The notes: generated from the letters alone by a model not told the origin. Shown: positions 8,987-23,025, counted from the stretch's first letter. The stretch is 64,000 nt of DNA from Istiophorus platypterus (GCA_016859345.1 CM029124.1:23162980-23226979), one strand, 5' to 3'. Made by a program: numbers and translations.

Positions 8987-11900
8987 TGGTTGTCAGTAAG
9001 TTGATCAAGCTGGAGCTAGAAACAGGAAACACCAAGACAATACAGTATGTAACATTAGGATAAAGCTTCTTTGCAGTACATTATAGTTTTGTATTTCCTA
9101 CATGTCTTGCTCTTTTTAAAGTGCTGTCTAAGAGATGGGCCTGGCATATTTACATTTTAGTTCTTGTCACTGAGTTTGTCTGACTGGACTATGATCTGGT
9201 AGGCCCACCTTGGAATTCTGAGTGTTTTGCCAACCTCTTTTAACTGTGACTGGTACAGTTTAAAGCTAGGTCTTGTTAAGCACAATTTTTACAGCTAGAA
9301 AATCAGAATTGACATTTTTCAAACACATGATTATGCACTAATTTTATGTACAAGTTACTGCTCTAAATGAGCAAAGGACTATGTTTTGAAACTGAAAGGC
9401 ATCTGTCAGACAATATAAGTGCTATCAGAAAGACATAACAGCATTATGTCGAAAATATTCATGAAATGACACAGGAACTACTAGCTGTCTATTCAAAGAA
9501 TGTAGCCATCATTATCTCTACATGTTTCAGTTGATTTTTTTTCCTTGGATATGTTTGTATGCTCAGTATATAGTACCAAGCTACACAGTACCATCTCATA
9601 AATAAGTCCTAAAAATAATTTGAAATAAAATGTATTAGACTAAGGATGAGGCAACATTTGATCTGTATGTACTTTATCTGAAATGTAAAATCACGTTCTT
9701 TTCTCCAGGCTGACCTTTGTATTGACCTCTGTCTCATAATTTATCACAATGACCATAATTGTAGCCAATAATCAAACATTGTTCTCTTTATTGTCCACTG
9801 AACATGTTTGAAAGACTTGTGCAAAATCCAGGACTCTGCTCTGTGTTCAGTGAATTGAGGCTTTTGGAAAGCATTCCTGTTGACACTTGGTGACGAGACT
9901 GTCTCTGGTCAGATGAATAACAGAAACTAACACAACTAAGCAGTGCTCCTCTTTAAAGGCCGTGTAAAGCATTCATCTCTCAAATTCCTTTACAAACCAT
10001 CTCTTGAGTTCTTTAGTGAACCCATTCACCCTGCAGCCTTTCTTAACCAACAGCTCACCTTGTTTACTTCGAACACTATCTTTATCTTGATTCTTTCACT
10101 TCCTATTTCCCTTTTATCTTCCTTATTTCACAAAAAAATGTTCCATGTTCCATGCCAAGGAACCACCAGCGAGCCAGCCATTTCAGCCCGGGCAAGATAT
10201 TAATGAGTTTACAAGGACCCTCCTGATCTAATTATGTCGAGCAACTGCTGTCTGTTACTGGGACACGACTCCCAGGGAAGAATACAAATCTACAGGCAAG
10301 CAAAACTCACCTACTTTTGACAAAACAGTCGACAAGCAAGGATACAAATAACACGGGGCATCCTTCATTACCATCAAAACAACGTTGCCCATGAGATTAA
10401 TATCATTGCCCAGCATCACCACTCCTAATTTACCTCCTAAAATACCTGACTTTGGTATTAAGACAGAAGCTATAAGTAAGGGGAAGCATTTAACCTGGGG
10501 TCAGTGTTGGCTCTCTCCAAAGCTGTTATTACCAGTACGAATGATGGCCAAGAATTGTAAGTGAGACTCAAACTTCTGAATATCCAGAGTTATCCTGTAT
10601 ATCAGTTACAATCCAGTTGAAGCCCGGTTTAGAAGTTTGATCAAAGTTTGAACAGAGGGAACTGAAATGGCACAGCTTGTTCAGAGTATGTCCACTATTC
10701 TAACAGTCAACCATCATTGAAATGCAGCTCTTATGACCAAATGACATCACCTCCATACCTTATGCAAATATCCAGTTGGATCCATTACACAGCAAGAGAG
10801 ATAAGTGAGTCCAGAGCAGAGCAAGGCCCACTCACACTCACAGCTAACCTCTTGTACAGTATATTTTCACTCACAGACACACACATATATAGAGGGCAGA
10901 GCATTAGGCATATGTTTGCTCTCACACACACACACACACACACACTTATCTCTCCCCCTCTAATACAGAAATAAAACACTTGACACTGCAATGATGGCAG
11001 TGACACTGTGTATGGTGGGGGTGATGGAGTATAATGGCCTTTTAAATTTGTATTCCCAGAGAAAGAGAGAGAGAGGAAAAGAGAGAGGTTACCATTAAGC
11101 TAACTCTGATTTCATCTGCATAGGTTGGATTTACACCCAACAGAAACTAACCAAAAGAAAGGAATAGTTTAATGAGGCCCCAAAACTTTTTTTCCTTTTG
11201 TAGGTGCAATATGTAGCTTTTTAAGATAACTGAATGTTTAATATGTTCATCTTGAGACTTGTGAATAATTACCATGAACAAATAAGTTTACCTAAAGGAC
11301 ATGCAGCCTCTGTTGGCATTCAACAAGCACCCAAATACTGCAGTTCCATTTTTAAGTCAGGGGAAAGTGCATGAGGGCCAACATTTCCTGTAGTTCTTAC
11401 CTCCAGAAACTCAAAACCCTACCTGAATTCAGTCAAGTCAGAGGGACCTTGACTAACATTTGATGGATGGGATATGAGGACAGTTACATGGTGCCATCAG
11501 AGTTGGGGAGGAGATTTGAAACCAAGCCTTACATGCCTCAGCTATTTCAGACTTTGCTATGAATAAATTTCATTACTCTCTTACTTTCTACTGAAGAAAT
11601 TGTCTAATGACAAATTTGGAGACTGTGTTCTGGTGCAGGCTAGTATCCCAGGAATTTCCGTATGCCCAAATGGGACGAATCTGCACCTCACAAATTCCTA
11701 TCCACTCTTAATTTTCAGTACCGATGCAGAGAGTAGTCTTCCATATGTAATTAGCCATCAAGTGAGGTTGCAAAAGTCAGAGTGGTGGATGGGCTTGTAG
11801 CACATTTGAATTTGAGAGTTTGCATCCTTTCACAGACCTGTAATTGATTCTTACCTTTTTATCAACTGTAACCACAATCTTTATCAAACCTTAATCAATC

Positions 11901-12769
11901 GCTTTGGTTGTTTAACCCTAACCGTTACCACAGTTTATTTCCCATAAATGCAGTCTTTTTTTAACATTAATCACACTGTGGTTGCCATTGCATTAATATT
12001 GTGGAAAGTGAGCTTTGGTGTTGGAACTCAACAGTCTTAAAAAAACAAAAAAAAAGTGTTACATATAATCCAGGATTTTGGAATAATATCTATGTTCTTT
12101 TTTGGCAGGATTGCATCAGCATGATATTTTAAACCATGTTACCACTCAGGATTTGTACATTGGTCTCTGGAAGAAAAATTCACAAGCTTTGTAAACACAA
12201 ACAAACCACTCCAAACTCCTACATAATAGGTTTTATGTCACTGTAACAATCTCACACTTTCTCCGCCACTCCTACTGTGGGTCATTTTAACTGATTAAAA
12301 AAATAGTAACGATTTTTCAAAAATCTTGTAAATGATTTTGCCTATGAGATCAAATTGCTTTCAGGCCCCCAAAAGCTTTGCTTCAGATCATTTTTATTTT
12401 TCTATACCATTAAAACTTAATGACTATAAAAGCAACAATTTGGGAAAAATTTAAGTTAAAAAACAAACAAAAAATCTTTAAGCAGTAACTTTATTCTTCA
12501 AGATGGTAATTACGTTCTGATTAAAATGTTGCTAAATCCTGATGGTTTCACAAGTACTGTATGTGACTTAAGATTTTTCCAACTCAGCCTTTCCCACTTC
12601 ACACTAGTAAGAAGAGAATAGAGAAAAAGAAAAAGAATTCAACAATCTCTCATGTGAAATGACAAAACTGTTCTTATGTGTTCAAATAGGCCCTTATCAC
12701 TCATAGGAAGAAACTTATTGAGAAAATAACTTTTTAGGGCCTTTGAAGGGCAAAAAACAAAAGGCCTCT
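8987..12769. other. Intergenic with minor simple repeats
   Basis: No gene or mobile element recognised. A CA tract lies at 10923-10945 and GA-rich tracts at about 11058-11087. The 10.2-10.8 kb part has mixed-complexity sequence, including an exact octamer-type TATGCAAATA at 10761-10770. The rest is AT-rich and featureless. Confidence 0.55.
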
Positions 12770-12960
12770 GTTGTTCCAGCTAAAGCTCTCATTATCTGAA
12801 AGGGCCCCAAAGAGCCCACATTGACTGCATGGCCGTTATTTAATGGCAGTTTGATTCATTATAAATTCACTGTAAACTTAGCTAGAAGTGCTATTGGATT
12901 TCTGAAATTCTCTGTAAGAGATAATGAACCAGCCATGTTTAGTGTGAGCTGTACCTGATG
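12770..12960. promoter_or_regulatory. Candidate conserved non-coding element
   Basis: Complex, repeat-free sequence in AT-rich surroundings, with TTATTTAATGG, TCATTATAAATTC and GAGATAATGAACC motifs like homeodomain and GATA sites, and no open frame. Conservation is inferred from texture only. Confidence 0.35.
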
Positions 12961-13309
12961 GATACTTGAAGGCAATAGGATACATACACAATGAAAGCAG
13001 AGGTGGTCAGGGGTTCAGTAGGGGCCCATAACTTGATTCTGCTTGTTATTTTCAACGAATCCTCTGAGATGAAAACTAAGATGTGAGGAGGAAGGACAGA
13101 AAGCTGCACTTCAATCCAAGTTACAACAAATTAATTTGACAATGATACACTGAAGTTTAAAAATGCTACATGCAGCACCTGAATCTTTCAACATCAACCC
13201 TTCCACCTCCATGACTAGAGATATAAAAAGAGAGGGATAAGAGTGGGGTCAGTGCTGGCCACTCTGTTTTTTTTCTCACACCTCAATAATAGATGTTTTA
13301 AAGTTTAAG

Positions 13310-13440
13310 TGGTGCCAGAGGGCTGCGAGCCCTGCTGTTCATTAAGTCAGCCACCGCCATGGAGCAGCATTTACATTGACAGTGCTCTGAATGCCTGTTC
13401 TGTCTGAGCAATTACATCCCCTCTAAAGTGCTGGATAACA
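13310..13440. promoter_or_regulatory. Candidate conserved non-coding element
   Basis: GC-balanced complex sequence (AAGTCAGCCACCGCCATGGAG, then a block ending at the GGAGA array) with no coding frame. It may be one unit with 13655-14035, split by the simple repeats between them. Confidence 0.35.
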
Positions 13441-13445
13441 GTCAG

Positions 13446-13541
13446 GGAGAGGAGAGGAGAGGAGAGGAGAGGAGAGGAGAGGAGAGGAGGAGAGGAGAGG
13501 AGAGGAGAGGAGAGGAGAGGAGAGGAGAGGAGAGGAGAGGG
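13446..13541. repeat. GGAGA pentanucleotide array
   Basis: About 19 units of GGAGA, with one unit altered near 13488. The minus strand reads as Ser/Pro/Leu-rich open frames that are artefacts of the repeat. A short CA tract follows at 13636-13651. Confidence 0.95.
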
Positions 13542-13654
13542 AAAAAGGAGAAAGAAAAAGAAGAGTGGAGATGCCAGGTTGAAAAATAAGAGTGCCATTA
13601 TAGAGAGAGAGAAATAAAGGAATAAAGAAACTCTCTCTCACACACACACACATT

Positions 13655-14035
13655 TAGAGCTCCGGGCAATATTAAAGCACCATGAGATACCAAGCAGCTC
13701 ACACAAAAAACAACAGCCGCCACATTCGTCACCACACACTCTCTCTGAAAAGTGAATCACAATCAGTTGCTTATGTAGCCACAACAGGGGAACGGGGAGG
13801 ATAGCCCTCAGCGACGTATGTGTTCTATCATGCTTGTCACAACAACACGTTTCATCTGCTAAATATGCTCTACCAGACAACAAATCCGCCAGATCGCTAA
13901 GAGCAACACAAATTTGTTTACTGTCGAAGTGATGTCCCACAAAGACATCCAGAGGTAGATGACTGAAAACAGCAGCAGATAACATTGATATTGTTAGGAA
14001 CTCTTCTCTCACTTGTAATCCCTATGGTGACTATT
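13655..14035. promoter_or_regulatory. Candidate conserved non-coding element
   Basis: Nearly 400 bases of high-complexity sequence with several CpGs (GCGACGTATG, CCGCCAGATCGC) and no simple repeats. A minus-strand open frame of 124 codons spans it but has no recognisable domain and a Cys-rich, codon-random look, so I treat it as non-coding. Confidence 0.4.
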
Positions 14036-15765
14036 TAAGAACTATGAAACAGGATGCAAAGATCCTTTACTAAACTGAGAGGTACTGCCTTTCAACTGAT
14101 TCACAAAATGTGCTTTTTGTATATTTCCTTTTATGTTGCAGCTCCTCTATTTGTAATATAGATCATAAAAATAATATATATCATGAAAATATATTTATAA
14201 TATAAACATTGTACATTAACATATATATAATATACTTTCGTTGTCTTAGTCTTAGCAGACTTTGTATACTGTTCAAATTCTATTATATATAAACCAACTT
14301 CTTTAGATTATTGTTTAGTCCATACAATATTTATTCAATAGTTTTTGCACTACCATTCACTCTTGAACTATGTGTATCACAACCCTGTACATACAGTATA
14401 TACCAACAATCTGACCTGTGAATAAATCATCCAGCTCTTGTTCCTCAAGCTCTTGTCTCAGCTAAATTTTTAAATTTCTTTATTTCTTAACTTGATATTT
14501 ATGTGTAGCTCCATTTCTCTGCATATATCATTTTATTCACATTCTGCACTGTTAGCAGGTATACTGGTGGTAGCTAGGCTACTAAAGTCTAATCCCTTGT
14601 ACGTGTCAACATACTTTACCAATAAACTTGTGTCTGTTTCTTATGCTGATTCTTTAAAATTTTGGTGAAATTATTCATGCAAGTACAACCACAACCAGTA
14701 TCTTGACTTAACTGACAGGCAAATGAGTAATGAGCTTGTCAAGTGAAAAAAAAAAATCATTGCAAAGATTTTAGATTTGACTATTATATAAAAGGTGGTG
14801 CTGAAAGAAGCAGCATTAGCCATGATAAAGGGAAAAAAAACAAAAACAAGCACAAGAAGAATAAAATCATAGCAACACTTTTTTTTGAATACAACTGGGG
14901 TAAAGGGTCAGGAAAAGCAGCCAGTTAAAATAAACATTTTCTCACTTTTCTGTAGTGGTGGGTTGTAGATACTATAGTTTTAGTTTGGTTTGTCCAGAGA
15001 TCCTACTTCGAACAGTTTTCATTCAGAACTACTTTTCTAAAGATTTTCTCTCCATTAGTGTCACAGTTCAGGTATTGGCAACAGAAAAAATGAATATGAT
15101 TAGCTACACAAACAGGCAGGTTCAATTAAAGGGACTTTCCTAAAATCAATGGTCAAAGACAAGCTAACAGCTTGATATACTAGTGGGGCTGATGAGGGAA
15201 TTAGGAGCAGGGGTTGAGGTGGATGTGGGGATGACTGGTAGAGGACATGAAAGCCTGAGGACATCGGGTTGAGATGGATGCAGTGTCTGGAGTTCCATGG
15301 AAATGTACTTTTCCAATGCTGTGAGCACCACAAACAAAATTTCATTCTCATCCAAAGCACTAGGCAGATCTTTCAAGATATGTATTTCAAAATCTGGGCA
15401 AATGAAACCAGATCTATTTGCATGGATGGATACAACCAGACATAAACAAGAAAATATTATATTGCAGGTCAACCGACCCTTTCAGATATTAAATGATTTT
15501 TCATATTAGACAGTATTATTGATGGAAAGTAACTGATGGGTGGTCTAGTCCTTTTCAGTGAAAAAAGTTGCTTTAGGCTTACTGTTCACAACACTGAAGC
15601 ACTGTGCAAATTTGCCACACCACAAACTCATTTGTCCATGTTGTCTCAACTTGGCTGTATGCCTGTGCACATTTGAGAACCCCATTTGGAGATGTTTTCC
15701 ACACTAAAATAGTACAATGCTTAAGAAAAAAAAATCCTATTTAGTCAGAGTTTGTCTTTGTGAGT
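14036..15765. other. AT-rich intergenic, no gene seen
   Basis: Long AT-rich tracts such as the ATATAT-rich 14160-14230 and short open frames without recognisable domains. Nothing else is supported. Confidence 0.6.
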
Positions 15766-15769
15766 GTGG

Positions 15770-16245
15770 CGTCATGCTAAAAACCCTATTTTCGCCTGGA
15801 GCGGCCACCCTATCACAAACTCTGCAGGGGAGCCACATTAGAGGTAATGTCATCCACAGTTTAGCCCTCCACTCCTCATTCCTCCATCTCTCCCCTAATG
15901 AACTCCCACTGAATTACCACTTCACCAGCGCCCTGCCTTTTTATGATTCTATTTGTTTATCTATCTCTGATTTCCTCTTTCGTCTTCCTCCACCGCCCGG
16001 GCACGCACCAGCTCTTTAATTTTATTGGCCACCGTTAGTGGGCTGCGGGTCGAGGTGTTTGGCTCATCAGATAAACATCCCCCCCAACCCACCTCCACAC
16101 CCACTGGTGAGATTAGCAGATTAGGGTGCTCATCAGTCAGGGGGGCCCCCCGTCACTGCAGGCAGCGGCCAAATCACACAAACATCTCTGGAAGGCATTG
16201 TGGCATAATTGAATGCACAATAATTTCCCCCCATTAATGCATCAC
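15770..16245. promoter_or_regulatory. Candidate conserved non-coding element cluster
   Basis: An island of about 470 bases rising sharply in GC and complexity from AT-rich flanks. It holds TTTAATTTTATTGGCCACCG (inverted CCAAT), GGTGAGATTAGCAGATTAGG (paired ATTAG motifs), GGCAGCGGCC and CATAATTGAATGCACAATAA. Short frames within it do not resemble exons. One of the strongest enhancer-like islands in the window. Confidence 0.45.
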
Positions 16246-18930
16246 TCAGTTCACAGCTTACGCATGAAATGTCCACATTATTTGTTGCACTTTTTTGTTC
16301 TTTTTATGTCTTCGCTCCCCAACAGTAACTTTAATGGGAAGAGTAAAGAGGATTGGGTAAACAAGTACAGAGAAAAAAATATGCAAGCCCTCTCATTTTT
16401 CATTCGTCTAATCTAAGTAGATGACAAGGAACAAGTGGAACAAGGAGCATAACTAAATCCAGATGTTTTTGTCAATGGTTAAAATCACCTTAAAAGTCTT
16501 TCTAAAATGTTAACAAAATTAATACTTTTCATAATAACCACTCAATAATGAAGATTTGTGTTGTTCTGACATGTGTTGATGCTCAGCAATTTCCTGGTAA
16601 ACCAATCTGCCATAATCAATACGATGAAGATGTGAATTTGTTAAAGAAAAATTTTCAGATTGTGCTGTTTTGCATAATTTAATGAAGCAACAGAGCTACA
16701 TAAAATCAATATATCAAAAAGTGTGAAATATCATTGTGACATATTGAGGTAGTGTAGTTGCAAACAGCTACTATGTTTTCCAGAGAAAATTGACAAGCAA
16801 TAATTTAAATAATAAAGCAGTAATATTTTAGATTGAAGTAAATTAAACAAAGTTATAATGTTTCATAAAAGGGTCATTACATTTCATGAATAAATATAAT
16901 CACAACTAAATACTCCAAACTTTATATGATCACAAACACACAAAAGCCAGAGTAAACTGAACTCTTACAGATGCCACTCATACTTGATCCCATCAATGTT
17001 GCCATGGTGTTGCAGTATAGTGACCTTTGTATGTGTGTATATGTGTTTGAATGAATTACACACGCTCACCTCTAATTCTTTCCCCTCAGCAGCCTGCAAA
17101 CACTCAGGGATAAGTGCTTGGCATGCTGGTTGAACAATAGTTCTTGCAGTGACTGCTTGTGAGAGTGTTATTGTGTCTGTGTGTACACACTGTAAGCATG
17201 TGTATAGAGATACAAATATAAAAAGGGAGACACATGTTGGAGGTACAGTATTAAAAGTTGAAGGGATGGATATATTCTATCTCTGAAGGAAATGTGATCG
17301 CTGTCTAAGACTTCCCTAACTATCAAAATAGTCCCCTTTGTGGCTGTACTAATCAATATTTCTTATTTTAACAGTAGCTTAAAATGTGTGTGTAAAGTGA
17401 AAGATGTTGTTTATAGTGACACACAAAGAGAATTATCACCAGTCTGCATTCCTTTCAGCGTTATGGAGCAGTTCGGCCATTTTTTGCTTTTTCTTTTGAG
17501 CCAAACTCATTTCCAGCAGCAGCAGACAGCTGTTTTCAGTTAAAAAAAAAAAGAAAGATTAAAAAAAGCTCTGATAAGCCCACTGTACACTGTTTGCCCA
17601 ACACCAAGCAAGGAACAGAAAAAGTTAGCAACTAACTGATGAACATAGTTGAGCATTTAGCAACAAAAGAGCTAGATATTTTTCTTGGAAGATGGTATAG
17701 AGCAAAAGTGAATAACGGATGTATATTTGTCAAGCATTTGTCAGAGAAAAATAAATCTTAATGAAGAAGAAGATAGAATTTACATATATATTTATTTGTT
17801 TATCTATACAAGAGCCGCATTACAATCAGTACAGAAACCCAACAGTATGCACTGTACAGTACAGTATTCTGTGCCATTTTTGCAACATCAATGTAAAATG
17901 ATGGAAAATAAAGCCAATATTAGGTGCATGGTAGCTAAAAGTAGAACATTATTTAAAGATATTTACCGTTTTTAAGCTGAAATTCTGGTCAGTCTACAGA
18001 TAAATGGATGTAAATTTCGCTAATATAGGATTATGTGTGTATGCATGTGTGGATTATTAACTTTCAGTGTGTTTCAGTATTTCCTGTATGATTTATCAGT
18101 ATCGATCTTTGTATAGTGTATTTGTGTTTGAACATGTTTGTGAGGCTTCATGTTGTTTATGTGTGTGGCACATATGTACACGGCCATGCTCAGAGAAGCA
18201 CACAACCCCACGGATGACACTCAGAATGCATTATAACCATTAATGAAAAAGTTAATGGTGCATTTTCTTATATCAATTTACATTTGGACTATTTGGGTGC
18301 ATAAACTATGTCTGGGTGGTCATGGCCAACACTACTCGACACCTAAACAGAGAGGTCTAATGTGTTTTTGTGGACATCAAATGTTGTGAATAATGACGCG
18401 TCCACTGAATGCAAATCAGATGACACTCGATAGGCCATGATCAACAGTGCCTGCATAGAAACTTTTACCCACAGACACAAAGAAAGAGGAAACATGGAGA
18501 GAGCTGCCATCAGCCAAACAAAACATTTTCGTGCTGTATTACGCCCTTCAGATATGATGTAAAGCTACATTCATTATCTTGTGTAAACCATGCATCCACA
18601 TATGCAAATATGTGTGAAGAAACTACACATCAAAATCTAAGATAAGGTAATACATTTGGAATACACACACACACACACACTCCCCCTAAGTTTTCTGAAA
18701 TAAAGAACATAACACAATGCTCTCTAATGCATGGTACAGTGTTGTAATCAAGTATATTAATGGCATCATCATGTGTGGGAACAGTGTGTAGTGTTGCCAC
18801 GTTGTCACCTCTTGGCCTCCGGAGGGTTTCTAGCAGTGGAATTAGCCTTGAGGGGTGGGGATGTCAATTTGGCAGCAATATACCTGAATCATTGATTCAG
18901 AAGAGCACATGTGTATGTTTACCCTCACAT
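16246..18930. other. AT-rich intergenic, no gene seen
   Basis: No gene recognised. A CA tract lies at 18664-18681, an exact TATGCAAATA octamer-type motif at 18601-18610, and a small inverted repeat (ACCATTAA / TTAATGGT) at about 18237-18261. Confidence 0.55.
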
Positions 18931-18936
18931 GTGCGT

Positions 18937-18937
<1 letters not shown>

Positions 18938-18976
<39 letters not shown>
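18938..18976. repeat. CA microsatellite
   Basis: GC/CA alternating start followed by a pure CA run. Adjacent open frames in both directions are repeat artefacts. Confidence 0.95.
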
Positions 18977-18977
<1 letters not shown>

Positions 18978-19069
18978 ATTTAGACTTCTATTAAAACAGT
19001 ACATGTAAAGTATCCTAGGACAAAGGTTAAAATCTTGGTTGTTATCATGCTTGTTGTCTCTGTTAAAAC

Positions 19070-19190
19070 CAGAGGTGGGACATGGAGTCTCAACTCCCTG
19101 CAATGAAGTTGTCAAGTCCTAAGTTTAGACAAGTGAGTCCCATGTCAAGTCCAAGTCCTTAAGTCCTTTAAGTCCCTTAGTCCTTTACAC
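19070..19190. repeat. Possible dispersed repeat rich in AAGTCC
   Basis: Starts CCAGAGGTGGGACATGGAGT and runs into repeated AAGTCC/AGTCCTTAAG units. Similar GAGGTGGGAC...AAGTC sequences are common interspersed repeats in fish, but the match is from memory and the ends are unclear. Confidence 0.35.
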
Positions 19191-20465
19191 ACTTAACTAG
19201 TCATTATGTAATTAGGAGCAGCTTCTACAATAGGCTAACTGCACTGCTGTCTATCCAACGTGGTAGGCTAGCTAATGTTAGACATTGTCGGTTGTTGACT
19301 ACCAAGTCTTAGATGGTATGATTAGATTACTGAACCAATTTTTTGTGGGCTAACTGTTTTTGTGCAATTTTATGTCACATTAACTAGATAATACTTGCTC
19401 TTAGCAAACATTAACTTAAGCCATACTGTTGCTCTCCTACATAACACTTACCTTAGCCTTAACTTACCATTATTCGTGCAGTTTCAAATTTAATTATGAA
19501 GTTAATAAAGTTATCATCGGTGATTTTTGAGCTGCATGTTTGGCATATTAATATTGACCATAGTAGATTTGGTACATCTGAATAGGATGTTCCCTGTAAA
19601 GAACTGTGTAATCTAATAGTAATCACAGGAAAAATACTGAGAGTTCTGTAGAGTTTTGAGTTTTGTTAAATTTGTAAGTAGTTTTTTTCTTAGAGGGATT
19701 TTGTGGAAAATTACTGCACCATTTAAATAAACCTTTCAGAAAACATTTAAGTTTACTTAGGTTTAGAGAAATGTTTGGAAAATATTTTGTTAAAAGCAAA
19801 AATCGGTTATATATAAGCATATCATCCGAAAGTGAAAAATCTTTAGTTGCACTGTGAGAAATGCAATTCTTCCTCTTCCTGTTGATATTAACAGATTCAA
19901 AAAAATATGAGAAGTGTGATTCTGAAAAGTGGAAAGTGAGTCCCATTTCGTTTGTATTGTTCCCATGATGATTTAAGTTGAACAGTATTTCATTAATTGG
20001 CTCAAGAAAACACTGAAATATTTTGGTCTTCTAAACTGGAATGGCTTTTCACTTTTGCTGACTCTGTTTCTCAAAAGCATGAAAAAGGCTTATTCATTTT
20101 TGAATTTTTGTATTAATTTTTTGAAAATAGGTAGGGGGGTTACTCTTGAGCCCAGGAGTACAGAGAAACACAAACAAGGAAAGACAGAAATGGGGAGTCA
20201 GATATCTTTGCTGGGGTTTTCTCTGCTTTCAGAAGTGTGTAAGTGGATTTAATTTCCTAAAAACTTTGAAGAATGTTACCTAAACCATGTCTCACGTCTC
20301 GATTCTCATATTCTTTACCTCATAGTGCTACTTATTCCCCTAAAATGGGAATATTTTACATAAACAATTGCAAATGAAAAGCCACCCTGCAGTTACCCCT
20401 TTTCCTCCCTTCACTCCTTGCAGGCTCAACTCTCACTCATTATCCCATTCTTGCACCATTTTCTG
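19191..20465. other. AT-rich intergenic, no gene seen
   Basis: No coding pattern or recognisable element. A minus-strand 107-codon frame at 19623-19946 is Lys/Phe/Asn-rich and looks random. Confidence 0.55.
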
Positions 20466-20468
20466 CCC

Positions 20469-20469
20469 C

Positions 20470-20509
<40 letters not shown>

Positions 20510-20526
20510 CACCACCACCACCACCA
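20469..20526. repeat. CA then CCA compound microsatellite
   Basis: A CA run to about 20508 passes into ACC triplets to about 20526. Confidence 0.95.
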
Positions 20527-20529
20527 ACA

Positions 20530-20945
20530 GACCCATTACTGGCAAGTGGGTGAGAGCGATGTGCAATAACCCAGCATGCTGCTTTTCGACTTAGTGCTAC
20601 CTGCTATGCTAATATCATTAATCAATAGGGCCCAGATTGTTGTTGCTGCGATTCAAAAGATCTAAGAGTCCCAACGGTGCACAGGTACCTTTTCTTTTTT
20701 TTCTCCCCTCACTTCTTCCCACTCTCTCTTCCTTCACTGAAAAAAAAGCTCATTTGCGAAGGCCCCCAAGATGGCCGACTTAATGACGGCCACAGAAGTT
20801 TTTCCAACAAATTTCATGGGGCATGATCCAAAGATAATAGCTTTTCAGCCCCAATGACAATCCAATTACTGTGCCAATCAAAGCCCACGGCATGCTGTCT
20901 AATTATGATCAAATCTGGCTGTCAGTTCAAATACTAAAACAGCAG
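20530..20945. promoter_or_regulatory. Candidate conserved non-coding element
   Basis: Complex sequence with TATGCTAATATCATTAATCAA, then GATTGTTGTTGCTGCGATTCA, AAGATGGCCGACTTAATGACG and CCAATTACTGTGCCAATCAAA. The density of ATTA, CCAAT and octamer-like words, with no open frame, fits a developmental enhancer. A pyrimidine-rich stretch at 20690-20740 divides it. Confidence 0.45.
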
Positions 20946-23020
20946 CTTTAAGTCCAACAAATCACAGTTAAGAGACAGAGCCCAGTTTGTTCATCCATGA
21001 TCAGGGGAAAGTAGAGTTTAACTTTCTGTTTAACAAAAAAGAAAAAAAAAAAAAAACATTGTCTGATTTTATGAGAGTGCATTGATGTAATATCTGACAC
21101 AGCAAACTCAATAATGATCCTGAGTACCATTTTTAATAGACTTCATTGTCATTTATTTCGGGGCATGTGTGAAAAGAAAACAAAAATTCAAACAGAAATA
21201 AAAAAGACTGATGTTTGTAAATTTACTAAGATCTCACACACATATCACAGACATGCACAGACAAATGCAAGGCATGCAAAAATAGAGACATAAGACCCTA
21301 ACAGTCACTCAAACTTGCTAACAAAAAAAGGCAGCACCAGTAACACAAATGATTAAACATTCATGGTCTTTTCAGTGGAACATCTGCTATCTATGGGGCT
21401 CTAGCCTTGGGGACTTGGTGAATCAAGAGGATTTCTCCCTGAGAACCTCAAGAAAACAATAAGATGGAGGGAAAGGCAGCGGGCGATTCACACACATTCA
21501 CACACATGCACGCACACAAGCGTGGGCATGTGAGCACAAACACAGCCACATGTATGAGGAGTAAATACAAGACAGCGTGGACAGCAGCTAAAACAAGCAG
21601 GTTCACAGTGCACACTGGAAAACAGACTGATCTCAACAACATCTGAAAGCACATAAAATACACAGTTCACTGGATGCCATGCTTATCTTGAAGAAAGCTC
21701 ATGAAAAGTTGTGAAATTTTGTATTTTGCTTCAACTTCCAAAGCCTTGTTCTTCCTCTGTAGCATTATATGGTGATTTTAAGTTCATACCACACAGGAAT
21801 TCAAAAAATTATATATTTTTATAACTTGTTACAAAATGAATGACTAATGTGACCTAAGCAGCATAGCTGTGTTGCATGGTATCACTGGCATTTTGAGCAA
21901 GATTCCTTGTCTTGGCATTAAGCTAAGATCTGAAGAAATTAATTACAAATGGAAAAAAATTATGGCAGTATTGCTGAAAATAAAGCCACTGGAGTGTGTT
22001 GACTCACGTACATACTCATTTTTAGACTGCAGTTACTTTGGTTTTGTAGTTTTGCAGTGTGATTTGAAAAGATGTTTGTGATACAATTTTCCTCTTAAAC
22101 TTCAGTGATAACTTCATCATAGTATCTGTAATTGAGTTGTGTAAATAAGAATTAGACTGTAACATTACAAAATTACATAAAATAATGAATGTGCTTGTGT
22201 TTCTATTTATGTATTGTTCTACAAATCATTTGAGTTAATTTAGCCTGATTTTACCTCAGAGTTCTTGTAAAGTGTAAAATGATATGATATGTCCTGATGG
22301 GTTTTGGTGCACCAGTCCAAGTCCTGGGTAGACTTTTATTCCAAATCCACCCCTGGAGTAGTTTGAAATGTTTACTTGATCATCTTAACCTTCACAAATT
22401 TTCAGGTTTTACTATGTTTTGTTTCTGCTATCTGGGCTATGGAACATCCCTCCACATAGTAAAATGCAACCAGGTTAACACATTGAAACACACCGAAACA
22501 CAGTCAACTTTTCATAAAGTGCAGAGTTAAATATATCTAAACAAAATCCCTTCAGCAGTGTTCTAAAATAAAAAAAGAACTATTTTATATCTGAGTTAAT
22601 TTTTTAGCTGTTTAAAATCGTAATCAAAAAGGATGTAATGAAGTTTTTTCCATATTTTATGACTTTGAAGGTGAGCAGTGAATATCTTATTTTCAGCTGT
22701 TATTTTTAATATATTTTGTAGAACTGATATCACCCATCTAAGCTTTATCTCTGTAAAAAGGCCTTTAGAGCAGAAAAAGCCAGGGCATTCTGTTAAGAAG
22801 GTTTCAAGGATCCAACATGGCAACCCTGTAATGTACTCCTCATACAAGTGAAGTGTATGGAGGTCATCCTTTGGTAGGAAATAAATGACTGAATAAAGTT
22901 TATTCAAGCACTTATCCAAAGGTAGCTTAAAGTACAGCACTGATCACTCCATTCCATTTGACTGCATTGTAATTATGCTTCTTTACATTTACACATTGCA
23001 AATGAGCAAAGCAGCTTCAC
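20946..23020. other. Intergenic, no gene seen
   Basis: A poly-A tract lies at about 21034-21056 and degenerate CA-rich sequence at 21485-21530. Remaining short frames, including a minus-strand 114-codon frame at 22596-22940, show no domain. Confidence 0.55.
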
Positions 23021-23024
23021 TCCA

Positions 23025-23025
<1 letters not shown>

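Noticed and set aside
13638..14012. 124-codon minus-strand frame
   Set aside because: No domain, Cys-rich random look, runs into a CA tract. The block reads better as non-coding.
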